Shown here piece after piece: positions 18,513-26,564 of a DNA stretch of 48,356 bases. This stretch comes from Sphingobacterium endophyticum. Lineage in GTDB: Bacteria > Bacteroidota > Bacteroidia > Sphingobacteriales > Sphingobacteriaceae. The notes beneath the pieces are model-generated. The model did not search any database. It was given only the letters and a program-made list of their open reading frames with translations, and was not told the origin of the DNA. Made by a program: the position numbers and the translations under genes. Every line of letters begins with the position of its first letter. Positions within the stretch are counted from its first letter, which is position 1. The DNA is taken from the NCBI RefSeq assembly GCF_009733535.1, contig NZ_SMMI01000025.1, forward strand, positions 1 through 48,356, given 5' to 3'.

Positions 18513-20264
18513 ATGAAAAAGTCAATATTGAGTCGTTCTCTAATCTTTTCATTCGCTTTTTTCTATACGATCTGTTACGGTCAAGTATTTACAGGAGTTG
18601 ATGATTTAGGAAGAGTATTGCCTCAGCAAAATGAAGTCGGTGAAAAAAAAGCAGGAAAGCAAGTTGGAATCTTTTATTTTCTGTGGCAAGGGGATAAGGG
18701 TTCTCCAACATCTGAAAGAAATTGGGATCTGACCAAGCTTTATCAGTATCATCCTGAGGTCTTCCAAGACTTTCATCATCCAAACTGGGGTGGAGGTTCT
18801 GCAGGTCCTGGAAAATATTATTTTTGGGGAGAGCCTATTTATGGGTATTATAAGGGCGACGACTATTGGGTTCATCTGAAGAATATGCAATTGTTGACGG
18901 ATGCTCAAGTAGATTTTTTAATATTGGATGCTACCAATAGATTGACCTATGCTCCACAAGTCAAGGCCTTACTTGCAGCATTAAAAACAGTGCGAGAACA
19001 AGGTAAAAAAGCACCTAAGCTGGTGTTCTATACAAATACTGCCTCAGCTGATGCTATGCAAGAGATCTACGATACTTTTTATTCTGAATCTGCAAAAGAC
19101 AAAGATCAGGAAAGCTGGTTTATCTTAGATGGAAAACCGTTGATAATTGGACTTGGGAAAGATGCGAAAGGAAGGAACTATGAAAAATTTTTTACTATTC
19201 GTGAATCTCAATGGCCCAATGAACCTGAAAAAGTAGATGGATGGCCATGGATTGAGTTTCAAAGGCCACAGAAAGTTTATAAAAACAATCGTGGTGAACG
19301 TGAGATTATAAATGTTTCTGCTTCGCAGCATCCCAATTTGGACGCTTCAATGGGAGGTTCTGCTTTTTATGGTGCTCCAGGAAATTGGGGACGAAGCTAT
19401 AGAAAAGGACATCCAGGTAATCCTGAAAAGGATATCTTTTTTGGTTATAATATCCAAGAACAGTGGGATTATGCTCTATCACAAGATGTTCCTTTTGTCT
19501 TTGTCACGGGTTGGAATGAATGGATTGCAGGTAAATGGAGCAGATCGGATGAAAAGAAAAATCAAGCTCATTTTGTTGATCAAGCAAATGCTGAATATAG
19601 TAGGGATATTGAGCCAACATGGACCGGTGGACTGAAGGATAATTATTATATGCAAATGATCAGTAATATTTTGAGGTATAAAGGCATGGATGCCTTGAAA
19701 AAAGTTCAAAGTATAGATAAGTTGCCTGAATTGAAGGGGTGGAAAAACACGGAAGAAATCTATGTTGATTATGTCGGGGATATATTGAAAAGAGACCACC
19801 CAGGAGCTCAAAGCGAGCCTACAGTTCAATATAAAAATGAATCCGGTAGAAATGATTTGAAAACCCTAAAATTTGCATCTTCGCCCAAAGAATTAGGGTT
19901 TTATGTTCAAACGAATAATAAGTTGACAGAAAGAAACTCCAACAATTGGATGGTACTTTGGTTGAATACAGATGCAAATTACAATTCAGGATGGTTCGGC
20001 TACGACTATAGAGTAATTAATGGAAATCAGCTACAGCAATTTAGCAATGGGTTCTGGAAAGATTTCGGAACTGTTGATTTTGTTGTTTCTGAAAATGAAT
20101 TGCTAATAAAAATCCCTAATTCAACCATTGGGTTGCCCTCAAAGGGTTTTAACATAGAATTTAAATGGTCGGATAATATGATGAAAGACGATCCTTTGGA
20201 TTGGTACATTAATGGTGATACCGCTCCAGGTGGAAGATTAAATCTAACTGTAAAAGTCGAATAA
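18513..20264 (+). CDS. Secreted GH71/GH99-like glycan-active protein with C-terminal CBM9-like domain (paralogue 2)
   Basis: This 583-residue paralogue of the preceding protein has the same layout: a signal peptide ending near ICYGQ, a barrel-like region with GIFYFLWQGDKGS, EPIYGYYKGDDYW, LDATN (Asp139) and TGWNEWIAGKWSR (Glu336), then a CBM9-like domain with NNWMVLWLNTDANYNSGWFG and DWYINGDTAPGGRL. The WNEW motif is closer to WbsX/GH99-type proteins than WNEY in paralogue 1. Differences around the first acidic residue (DATNRLT versus DCTNGSL) suggest the two act on different linkages. It is the last gene of the sus operon, followed immediately by a terminator. Confidence 0.8.
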   Translation: MKKSILSRSLIFSFAFFYTICYGQVFTGVDDLGRVLPQQNEVGEKKAGKQVGIFYFLWQGDKGSPTSERNWDLTKLYQYHPEVFQDFHHPNWGGGSAGPGKYYFWGEPIYGYYKGDDYWVHLKNMQLLTDAQVDFLILDATNRLTYAPQVKALLAALKTVREQGKKAPKLVFYTNTASADAMQEIYDTFYSESAKDKDQESWFILDGKPLIIGLGKDAKGRNYEKFFTIRESQWPNEPEKVDGWPWIEFQRPQKVYKNNRGEREIINVSASQHPNLDASMGGSAFYGAPGNWGRSYRKGHPGNPEKDIFFGYNIQEQWDYALSQDVPFVFVTGWNEWIAGKWSRSDEKKNQAHFVDQANAEYSRDIEPTWTGGLKDNYYMQMISNILRYKGMDALKKVQSIDKLPELKGWKNTEEIYVDYVGDILKRDHPGAQSEPTVQYKNESGRNDLKTLKFASSPKELGFYVQTNNKLTERNSNNWMVLWLNTDANYNSGWFGYDYRVINGNQLQQFSNGFWKDFGTVDFVVSENELLIKIPNSTIGLPSKGFNIEFKWSDNMMKDDPLDWYINGDTAPGGRLNLTVKVE

Positions 20265-20266
20265 TT

Positions 20267-20303
20267 AAAAAAGGCGGGTAACCACATCGGTACTCGCCTT
20301 TTT
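20267..20303. terminator. Bidirectional terminator between the sus operon and lolA
   Basis: A GC-rich stem (GGCGGGTAACC with GGTACTCGCC, one bulged A and one G-T pair) is flanked by A6 on the left and T5 on the right. It lies three bases after the sus operon's last stop and 22 bases beyond the lolA stop on the other strand, so it can serve both convergent transcripts. Confidence 0.85.
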
Positions 20304-20324
20304 CTATATTAAATGTTTGGTTTC

Positions 20325-20963
20325 TTATCTTAAATCTACCAATTCGAATCCAGGATATTTTCCTTTATTAAATTGAAATGTAGATTCAGCAATTGGGCTA
20401 TTCACATATAATGTATTGATTGTATATGTATATTTTGCTCCCGATTTGTCGAAGATAGTCACATCATGGATGTGCTTGTTCTTATTGATACGAACCTGAA
20501 TTTTTGAGTAATTACTTTTGCTGTCTTCAGGTGTTAAATCAATTGAAGTTAATTTACCATCAGATCCATTACTAGTGGTAGAAGAATTACCATACTTGTA
20601 ACCTGATTTATAAAAAGTAAATATATTATTAGGGCCAATTGATTGACCGCTATTATCTGCATCAGATACTTGAACTTCTTTATCTTCCTTTAGTACAGAC
20701 CAAGTAGATTTACCATCCGAGATAAGGTCTTGTGCAGGTAAATTAATTTTAAATTGATTTACAGGTTTATTTAAGAATAGTTGACCCTTATCTGAAAAAT
20801 TTTCACCATTTGCTTGTGTTGCTTTAAAAGTGAAGTCAGATTGAATGGTTTTATAGCCATCATATTTCCTTGAAACTTCATCTAGTACGCTTTTTGCATT
20901 CTGGCCAAAAGTGAATGTTACACTGAAAAGTGCAACCAGTAAATACATAAATTTCATCATCAT
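20325..20963 (-). CDS. lolA: Outer-membrane lipoprotein carrier LolA
   Basis: A 212-residue periplasmic carrier. The signal peptide ends near TFGQNAKSVLDEVSRKYDGY. The typical LolA sheet follows, including SDFTFKATQANGENFSDKGQ, LFLNKPVNQFKINLP, DGKSTWSVLKEDKEV and the C-terminal LTPEDSKSNYSKIQVRINK. It should ferry lipoproteins such as the SusD proteins to the outer membrane. ATG 20963 overlaps the ftsK stop by one base (TAATG); two further in-frame ATGs (20960, 20957) follow at once, so the exact start is uncertain by two residues. It is probably expressed only with ftsK. The same gene pair is common in Bacteroidota. Confidence 0.88.
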   Translation of the reverse strand: MMMKFMYLLVALFSVTFTFGQNAKSVLDEVSRKYDGYKTIQSDFTFKATQANGENFSDKGQLFLNKPVNQFKINLPAQDLISDGKSTWSVLKEDKEVQVSDADNSGQSIGPNNIFTFYKSGYKYGNSSTTSNGSDGKLTSIDLTPEDSKSNYSKIQVRINKNKHIHDVTIFDKSGAKYTYTINTLYVNSPIAESTFQFNKGKYPGFELVDLR

Positions 20964-23566
20964 TAATTATCTTTTCTTAATGTTTCCAAATATTGTTCCA
21001 ATGAGTATTCATCTGGATACAGCACCTCGCGTGCTTTGCTTCCCTCAAATGGACCTACAATACCAGCAGCTTCCAATTGATCGATGATTCTTCCAGCGCG
21101 GTTATATCCTAATTTTAACTTACGCTGAATTAATGATGTTGAGCCTTGTTGATGCATAACGATTAACCTTGCAGCTTCTTCAAACAACTGATCTCTATCG
21201 GCAAGATCGAAATCTGCTAGTCCGGAACCTTCACCGTTTTCATCCACATATTCTGGCAATAGGTGGGCTGAAGGATATCCTCGCTGCGAACCTATGAAGT
21301 CAGATATCTCATCCACTTCAGGTGTGTCCACAAAAGCACATTGAATGCGTGTTAGGTCACTACCCGTTGAAAGTAACATGTCACCACGTCCGATCAATTG
21401 GTCTGCTCCACCGCTATCCAATATGGTTCTTGAGTCGGTTTTAGAAAGAACCCTAAATGCTAAACGTGCAGGGAAGTTAGCTTTGATCGATCCTGTAATA
21501 ACATTCACGGACGGCCTTTGCGTTGCAATGACTAGGTGAATACCAATAGCACGAGCTAACTGCGCAAGACGAGCAATAGGAGTTTCAATTTCCTTACCAG
21601 CTGTCATGATCAAATCGGCAAACTCATCAATTATAAGAACTATAAATGGTAAGAATCGATGACCCTCCTCAGGGTTTAATCTGCGATTGATAAATTTTGC
21701 ATTATATTCTTTTAAATTCCTTACTTGTGCATTTTTTAATAGGTCATATCGCTGATCCATTTCAATACAAAGTGAATTTAATGTGTTGATTACCTTTTTA
21801 GTATCTGTTATTATGGGTTCATCCTCATTAGGCAATTTGGCCAAGAAATGTCTTTCAATTTTTTTGAATAAAGACAATTCCACTTTTTTAGGATCGACCA
21901 AAACAAATTTTAATTCTGCCGGATGTTTTTTATAAAGCAATGAAGTCAAAATAGCGTTAATACCAACTGATTTACCCTGTCCCGTTGCCCCTGCTACTAA
22001 TAGGTGAGGCATTTTTGCTAAATCAGCAATATAAACTTCATTGGATATCGTTTTACCTAAAGCAATTGGCAAATCCATATCCGATTTTTGATATTTTTCA
22101 GTTGCCAAAATAGAGCGCATTGAAACCATCTCAGGCGTAGAGCTAGGAACTTCAATACCGATCGTTCCCTTACCAGGCATTGGAGCGATAATACGAATTC
22201 CTAAAGCAGCTAAACTTAAAGCGATATCATCCTCCAGATTTTTGATCTTAGAAATACGTACTCCGGGTTTAGGGATGATTTCGTATAACGTTACTGTAGG
22301 GCCGATGGTAGCCTTTATATGTTCAATTTCAATACTGTAATTTCTTAATGTCTCGACAATACGATTTTTGTTTGCCTCTAACTCTTGTTGATTGATCGTG
22401 ATCTTTCCACTGCCGTATTCCTTCAACAAGTCTAATCCTGGATATTGGTATCCCGAAAGATCTAATTTTGGGTCATATTCTCCGAATTTATCGACCAAAT
22501 CATTAGCAGAAATTGGTTTCTCTTCAATAACCTTTTCAACAGTTAGTGCTGGCTCAGCAACTTCTTCAACTCTCTTTTCAGGAACAACTGGAGCATCTAT
22601 CGTAAATTCAATTTCTTTGTCTTCAGATCTTCCAAAATTTGTGTTTGGCTTAATCGAATTGACATTCAATGGTAATGAAACTGTATTTTCCTCTTCCTCC
22701 TCAGAATTGAAATCTAAAGTATCAACTTCATCTTCTTCCTCCGGAAGTGAAAAAGTTTCAGTAGCTACATTTTGAGGTTGATTTTGACGAATTTTATTGT
22801 TTACAGTGGTGTAGTTAGCATCATCACCTTCAAATTCCTCATCCTCATCTTCTAAATCTTTTTTGGAAGATTGGAAGGAGAATCTAAGATCATAGTTGTA
22901 CAGTAAGACTAATGCCGTTAGAAATACAAAGACTAACAACCCACCCGTACCAACAGTTCCAATTTGATTTTTTAGGATTTGATTTGTCCAAAATCCAAAT
23001 TTCCCTTCAAGAATATGAGGAGTGTTTGAGATAAAATCTTGTGCGAAACCTAAAGTAATGGATAAGATAATGATGGATATGGATGAATAAAGAATAGTTT
23101 TCCATACAGGAAGAAGTGATCTTTTGTAAAGGAATTTATATCCAATGACAAAAAGCATTAGAATGAATAGGAAAGAGGCAACCCCAAACCATTCATAAAT
23201 AAACTGGTTCGCCAATAAAGCTCCGAATTTCCCTAATTTATTCTGTACAATAGGTGTGTCTATATTTTCATCATGAATTTCTTCAGAAGTTTGCAATAGT
23301 GTGCTCCAACCACCATTGCTTTGAGCAATGTAACTCTGGTCGGATTGCCATGTAAAGAGGTAGGAAACAAAAGCAACAGTGAATAATCCAGCTAATAACA
23401 GCAGGAATAAACCTAATATTTTGAGAGCCTTCCTTTGTCCTTCAGAGAAATTGATGGATTCGAAAGACTTTGTTTTAGCTCTTTTTTCATATGAAATAGT
23501 GGTGTTCTTCGCCTTCTTAGTCCTAGTTGTTCCACTACCGTTTTTAAATGTATTTAATTTAGCCAT
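20963..23566 (-). CDS. ftsK: DNA translocase FtsK/SpoIIIE
   Basis: This 867-residue protein couples chromosome segregation to division. About residues 50-220 hold four or five membrane segments that anchor it at the septum. An acidic, low-complexity linker covers roughly 235-340 (EDEDEEFEGDD, SLPEEEDEVDTLDFNSEEEE). The RecA-like motor has Walker A GATGQGKS with Lys532 and Walker B VLIIDEFADL. The C-terminal winged-helix gamma domain (about 790-860) includes STSLIQRKLKLGYNRAGRIIDQ. The length is typical for Bacteroidota. ATG 23566 is preceded 27 bases upstream by a perfect -7 box on the minus strand. lolA overlaps its stop by one base. Confidence 0.95.
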   Translation of the reverse strand: MAKLNTFKNGSGTTRTKKAKNTTISYEKRAKTKSFESINFSEGQRKALKILGLFLLLLAGLFTVAFVSYLFTWQSDQSYIAQSNGGWSTLLQTSEEIHDENIDTPIVQNKLGKFGALLANQFIYEWFGVASFLFILMLFVIGYKFLYKRSLLPVWKTILYSSISIIILSITLGFAQDFISNTPHILEGKFGFWTNQILKNQIGTVGTGGLLVFVFLTALVLLYNYDLRFSFQSSKKDLEDEDEEFEGDDANYTTVNNKIRQNQPQNVATETFSLPEEEDEVDTLDFNSEEEEENTVSLPLNVNSIKPNTNFGRSEDKEIEFTIDAPVVPEKRVEEVAEPALTVEKVIEEKPISANDLVDKFGEYDPKLDLSGYQYPGLDLLKEYGSGKITINQQELEANKNRIVETLRNYSIEIEHIKATIGPTVTLYEIIPKPGVRISKIKNLEDDIALSLAALGIRIIAPMPGKGTIGIEVPSSTPEMVSMRSILATEKYQKSDMDLPIALGKTISNEVYIADLAKMPHLLVAGATGQGKSVGINAILTSLLYKKHPAELKFVLVDPKKVELSLFKKIERHFLAKLPNEDEPIITDTKKVINTLNSLCIEMDQRYDLLKNAQVRNLKEYNAKFINRRLNPEEGHRFLPFIVLIIDEFADLIMTAGKEIETPIARLAQLARAIGIHLVIATQRPSVNVITGSIKANFPARLAFRVLSKTDSRTILDSGGADQLIGRGDMLLSTGSDLTRIQCAFVDTPEVDEISDFIGSQRGYPSAHLLPEYVDENGEGSGLADFDLADRDQLFEEAARLIVMHQQGSTSLIQRKLKLGYNRAGRIIDQLEAAGIVGPFEGSKAREVLYPDEYSLEQYLETLRKDN

Positions 23567-23592
23567 TCAATATGACGCTATTTACGTTATTA

Positions 23593-23600
23593 CAAACTTA
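23593..23600 (-). promoter_or_regulatory. -7 promoter element for ftsK-lolA
   Basis: Read on the minus strand the sequence is TAAGTTTG, a perfect match to the Bacteroidota TAnnTTTG box, placed to give a leader of about 20-25 bases before ATG 23566. No clear TTTG -33 box is seen, so this rests on the -7 match alone. Confidence 0.45.
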
Positions 23601-23677
23601 AAAAAAAATGAGAGAATGTGAGTCTTCATTGATTTGAATTCTATGAACTTGTAGCAATAAGCTCTCCAATTTCGTTG

Positions 23678-23685
23678 TATATTTG
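23678..23685 (+). promoter_or_regulatory. -7 promoter element for the DUF4397-type lipoprotein
   Basis: TATATTTG matches TAnnTTTG exactly and lies 23 bases before ATG 23709. A TTG at 23649-23651 is a little too distant to be a convincing -33 box. Confidence 0.4.
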
Positions 23686-23708
23686 AATTAAAAGGTTTTA
23701 ATATAAGT

Positions 23709-24407
23709 ATGTTTCAAATTAATAAAAAATTACTGGGTGCTTTTGTGCTAATTCTTTCAATTTTCATACAAAGTTGTGCGAAAGATTCCACTGAAAGTTT
23801 AAATGCCTCATTGCATGATTCTTTTGCAGGAATTGCTGCATTTAATGGTATTCAGTCCACCAAAAATCTTCAGTTTTTAGTAGATGGTAAACTGATTAAT
23901 AAAACTGAAGATGATTTTAGTACAGGTGGATATTTAAACTATCGTACTATATTCCCTGGTAAAAGGAAAATTGATATTGTATCAACAGGTAATCAAATCT
24001 ATCATAAATCTGAAAGAGATTTCAAAGATTCAAAATTCTATACCTATTTCTTATTTGGGAAAAATAATGTTGAGGGATTAGTTACAGAGGATGATATTAT
24101 TAAATCAAATCCTGGGAAATTGAAAATTAGGGTAGTGAATTTGGTTGATGATTTACATCCAATTAAACTTGATTTTAACTATCTAAATTCTAAATTCAGC
24201 TATAATTTTGATTCAAGAATATATGGCTTTCATGAATATTCTTCAAAAGAGAGTTTTAAATTTAAAATTAGCTCAACTGATAAAAAATATAATGATCTTG
24301 AAATCTCGCTAGCTGGAAAAGATCGTTCTGTAAATACAATAGTTATTTATACAGAATTGAATAATGAAATGAAGGAAGTGCTGAATTATAAAATATTAGA
24401 ACTTTAA
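23709..24407 (+). CDS. DUF4397-type lipoprotein of unknown function
   Basis: A 232-residue predicted lipoprotein: MFQINKKLLGAF and a hydrophobic stretch end at FIQSCAKDS, with Cys23 the likely lipid site. The rest is beta-rich and fits the pattern of DUF4397 proteins: an early FAGIAAFNGI strand, LQFLVDGKLIN, a central YLNYRTIFPGKRKIDIVSTG and a later PGKLKIRVVNLVDD. It is probably periplasmic or surface-exposed. It stands alone between divergent ftsK and convergent tyrS, with its own promoter-like box and a shared terminator. No partner suggests a role, and the family assignment is by pattern only. Confidence 0.72.
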   Translation: MFQINKKLLGAFVLILSIFIQSCAKDSTESLNASLHDSFAGIAAFNGIQSTKNLQFLVDGKLINKTEDDFSTGGYLNYRTIFPGKRKIDIVSTGNQIYHKSERDFKDSKFYTYFLFGKNNVEGLVTEDDIIKSNPGKLKIRVVNLVDDLHPIKLDFNYLNSKFSYNFDSRIYGFHEYSSKESFKFKISSTDKKYNDLEISLAGKDRSVNTIVIYTELNNEMKEVLNYKILEL

Positions 24408-24420
24408 AAAGTTAGAGAAT

Positions 24421-24457
24421 AAAAAAATCCCGTTAGATTGCCTAACGGGATTTTTTT
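24421..24457. terminator. Bidirectional terminator between the lipoprotein gene and tyrS
   Basis: A perfect stem (ATCCCGTTAG with CTAACGGGAT) is flanked by A7 and T7. It lies between two convergent genes, 13 bases from each stop, and should stop transcription in both directions. Confidence 0.92.
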
Positions 24458-24469
24458 ATATCTAAAATT

Positions 24470-25753
24470 TTATGCTACCGTAATTAAGTAATAGTTCTTC
24501 TTACCACGTTGAGCAATTAAATACTTTCCATTGATCAATTTGTCTGTATTGACAATGTATTCAATGTCATTTAATTTTTCTCGGTTAAGAGAAACACCAC
24601 CTCCCTGCAACATTTTTCTAGCCTCACCTTTAGAGGAGAACACCTGAGTCTCTACCGCCAAGAGGTCTAGAATATTTATTCCATCCTCCAATTTGTTTTT
24701 GTCTAGTGTGAATTGTGGAACCCCATCAAATACCTCTAAAACTGCATCGTGGTCTAAGTTAGACAAGAAACTTAAATCCCCATTTCCAAAAAGAAATTCT
24801 GAAGTTTTTACAGCGGTTTCATAATCTAATTCAGAGTGAGTCCGGACAGTAATATCATGTGCTAATGCTTTTTGCACAATTCTTAAGTGTGGAGCAGCAT
24901 CATGCTCAGCAATGATCGCATCGATTTCTTCCTTCGGTTTTAAAGTAAAGATCTTGATCCAATTCTTCGCATCATCATCCGTAGCATTTAACCAGAATTG
25001 ATAATATTTATAAGGAGATGTCTTCTTCGCGTCTAACCAAACAGCACCAGATTCAGTTTTTCCGAATTTCTGACCATCCGATTTTTTAATTAATTGTGTA
25101 GTTAAACCAAAAACAGTTCCTAGTTCTAATTTGCGAACGATTTCACTTCCTGTTACAATATTACCCCATTGATCAGAACCTCCCATTTGGATTTTGCAGT
25201 TCTGGTTTTTCCAAAGGTAATAGAAATCATAACCTTGAATTAATTGATAGGAGAATTCAGTGAAGGAAAGCCCATTTTCGCCTTCCAAACGTTTCTTTAC
25301 AGAATCTTTGGCCATCATATAATTCACGGTAATCAGCTTGCCAACATCACGAATAAAATCTAAGAAGCTAAAGTTCTTAAACCAATCGAAGTTGTTCACC
25401 ATTTTCGCATCAGTTTCACCTTCACCAAATGTTAAGAATTTGGTTAATTGATGTTTTAAAGATGCTACATTGTGTTGCAACGTAGCCTCATCAAGAAGAT
25501 TACGTTCAGCTGATTTAAATGAAGGGTCTCCAATCATCCCTGTTGCTCCACCAACCAACGCAATCGGTTTATGTCCTGCGTGTTGAAAGTGAATTAGGGT
25601 CATGATTTGAGTTAAATGACCAACATGTAGTGAATCGCCTGTCGGGTCGAAACCGATGTATCCTGCTACCTGTTCTTTGTTTAACAATTCTTCTGTTCCT
25701 GGCATGATGTCTTGAAGCATGCCTCTCCAGCGTAGTTCTTCTACAAAGTTCAT
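24470..25753 (-). CDS. tyrS: Tyrosyl-tRNA synthetase
   Basis: A 427-residue class I aminoacyl-tRNA synthetase that charges tRNA-Tyr. The HIGH-type motif is DSLHVGHLTQ near residue 40, the tyrosine pocket includes SYQLIQGYDFYYLW and GGSDQWGNIVTG, and the KMSKS-type loop is GQKFGKTESG. The C-terminal 70 residues form an S4-type RNA-binding domain (SKGEARKMLQGGGVSLNREK). Length and motif order are normal for bacterial TyrRS. It starts at ATG 25753. A perfect -7 box lies 31 bases upstream. No T-box-like leader is present. Confidence 0.96.
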   Translation of the reverse strand: MNFVEELRWRGMLQDIMPGTEELLNKEQVAGYIGFDPTGDSLHVGHLTQIMTLIHFQHAGHKPIALVGGATGMIGDPSFKSAERNLLDEATLQHNVASLKHQLTKFLTFGEGETDAKMVNNFDWFKNFSFLDFIRDVGKLITVNYMMAKDSVKKRLEGENGLSFTEFSYQLIQGYDFYYLWKNQNCKIQMGGSDQWGNIVTGSEIVRKLELGTVFGLTTQLIKKSDGQKFGKTESGAVWLDAKKTSPYKYYQFWLNATDDDAKNWIKIFTLKPKEEIDAIIAEHDAAPHLRIVQKALAHDITVRTHSELDYETAVKTSEFLFGNGDLSFLSNLDHDAVLEVFDGVPQFTLDKNKLEDGINILDLLAVETQVFSSKGEARKMLQGGGVSLNREKLNDIEYIVNTDKLINGKYLIAQRGKKNYYLITVA

Positions 25754-25783
25754 AATATACCCTTAAGATTTTAATTTAAGTTG

Positions 25784-25791
25784 CAAAGATA
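25784..25791 (-). promoter_or_regulatory. -7 promoter element for tyrS
   Basis: On the minus strand the sequence is TATCTTTG followed by CA, a perfect TAnnTTTG element giving a leader of about 25 bases. A divergent, one-mismatch copy (TATCTTTC, 25805-25812) faces the plus strand and could serve the neighbouring gene. Confidence 0.5.
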
Positions 25792-25838
25792 CGAGATTAA
25801 AATGTATCTTTCAGAGAATTATTGATTAGATATTACGG

Positions 25839-26522
25839 ATGAATTTTCTTTCTCATTTCTATTTTGAAAGGTTTGCAACGGTTCCTGAACGTGTTTTAGG
25901 CTCATTGCTGCCCGACTTATTGAAGAATGTAGATAAGACCTATATTTTTCATCCTCAAAAACATGAAGAACAGCTTTTTATCCATCCCTTGAGCATGGAA
26001 ATCTCTGAAGGCTGGTATCGCCATGTTGAAATCGATAAATTATTCCATAGTAGTGAATTTTTCCTCACTCATTGCCACCATTTAAAAAGAAAATTAGATC
26101 CAGTGTTAGAAGGTACACCCATTCGTGGAACTTTTATGGCGCATATTGCTGTTGAATTAATGCTTGATCATCTGCTTATTAGACATCAATTGGTAAATGT
26201 GTCAAGACTGTATGAGCATTTGGAAAACGTTAATAGACCGATTTTAAAAGGATATCTAAGGACCATTGGGGTTGAAGATATTGATGGATTCTTAACTTTC
26301 TATGATAAATTCATTGCCTGGAAATATATTGCAGATTACAAGGATTTGGATCAGATCTCTAAACCTTTAATTAATATTTCAAAACGGATTTGGACCTTCG
26401 AGGTTCCTCCAGGAATTCATGAGGGACTAACACATGTATTAGTTGATTACTGCAATGAGGACCTAAAGGATTTTAAAGATATTTACACATATATTCAAGA
26501 TAACATAACGTATTTGTCATAA
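25839..26522 (+). CDS. ACP phosphodiesterase (AcpH)-like protein
   Basis: A 227-residue soluble protein beginning NFLSHFYFERFATVPERVLGSLLPD. This matches the start of the AcpH/DUF479 family, in which an N-terminal NFLAH segment and a GxLLxD segment are conserved. Later histidine- and aspartate-rich segments (GWYRHVEIDKLFHSS, FMAHIAVELMLDHLL) fit the metal-binding HD-like core. Family members remove phosphopantetheine from acyl carrier protein, but divergent Bacteroidota copies have not, to my knowledge, been tested. It stands alone, divergent from tyrS. The ATG at 25839 gives the full N-terminal motif. Confidence 0.68.
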   Translation: MNFLSHFYFERFATVPERVLGSLLPDLLKNVDKTYIFHPQKHEEQLFIHPLSMEISEGWYRHVEIDKLFHSSEFFLTHCHHLKRKLDPVLEGTPIRGTFMAHIAVELMLDHLLIRHQLVNVSRLYEHLENVNRPILKGYLRTIGVEDIDGFLTFYDKFIAWKYIADYKDLDQISKPLINISKRIWTFEVPPGIHEGLTHVLVDYCNEDLKDFKDIYTYIQDNITYLS

Positions 26523-26564
26523 TTTTTTTCACTTTTGTTACTTGTCCAATAAATTAACTAAAAT

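Noticed and set aside
19479..19829. 116-codon minus-strand frame inside the second GH-like gene
   Set aside because: No homology pattern or promoter is visible, and the opposite strand is clearly coding.
22392..22775. 127-codon plus-strand frame opposite the ftsK linker
   Set aside because: It is a Ser-rich product of reading the acidic low-complexity linker of ftsK backwards, a common artefact.
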